Below, one piece after another: positions 5,353-5,355 of a stretch of DNA of 5,355 bases (the stretch's first letter is position 1; every line of letters starts with the position of its first letter). This DNA comes from Anaerolineae bacterium. Its GTDB lineage: Bacteria; Chloroflexota; Anaerolineae; JAFGEY01. The notes beneath the pieces are model-generated. The model was not told the DNA's origin, did not search any database, and saw only the letters and a list, made by a program, of their open reading frames with translations. Location: positions 1-5,355 of the forward strand of contig JAFGJF010000501.1 in assembly GCA_016929205.1 (NCBI GenBank). The letters are read 5' to 3'. Both the position numbers and the translations under genes were made by a program.

Positions 5353-5355
5353 TCC

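Noticed and set aside
1..5355. Full HIP1 octamer GCGATCGC as proof of a cyanobacterial host
   Set aside because: No complete octamer was found on reading through; only the CGATCG core is enriched, which is not diagnostic.
1..5355. CRISPR array, tRNA, rRNA, transposase or integrase
   Set aside because: No regularly spaced direct repeats, tRNA-like folds, rRNA segments or recombinase motifs were seen.

Overview
The window is bacterial, GC-rich (roughly 60% by eye) and gene-dense. It looks like the edge of a defence or accessory region followed by ordinary envelope genes. The taxon cannot be fixed from sequence alone. A two-helix HEAT mini-protein, a membrane-anchored SRPBCC protein, a GC-rich dispersed palindrome inside a gene and many CGATCG hexamers would suit Chloroflexota or a GC-rich cyanobacterium; this is a weak inference.

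Left part (1-3087, minus strand): hsdM, the N6-adenine methyltransferase subunit of a type I restriction-modification system, starts at 2794 and runs leftward. It is followed after 59 bp by the N-terminal half of an AAA/ABC-type ATPase (Walker [10 protein letters not shown]), which runs off the left edge. The two genes are probably one transcript, read from a sigma70-like promoter at 2986-3014 behind a leader of about 185 nt. No hsdS or hsdR lies within the window. The hsdM gene carries a 72-bp GC-rich palindrome (1363-1434) that is read through in frame as about 24 extra residues between the methyltransferase core and a conserved C-terminal block.

Middle (3088-3552): a 73-residue HEAT-repeat protein is encoded on the minus strand. 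To its right is a near-consensus plus-strand promoter (TTGACA, 17 bp, CATAAT), followed at the expected transcript start by a perfect 8-bp hairpin and a leader of about 140 nt.

Right part (3553-5355, plus strand): a 283-residue SRPBCC-like protein has one N-terminal and three C-terminal membrane segments. It is followed after 151 bp by a membrane-anchored SGNH/GDSL-family hydrolase. Both are predicted membrane proteins and may be co-transcribed, but nothing in the sequence links them functionally. The window ends in a perfect 8-bp inverted repeat that may be the hydrolase gene's terminator.

No tRNA, rRNA, CRISPR array, transposase or integrase was seen.
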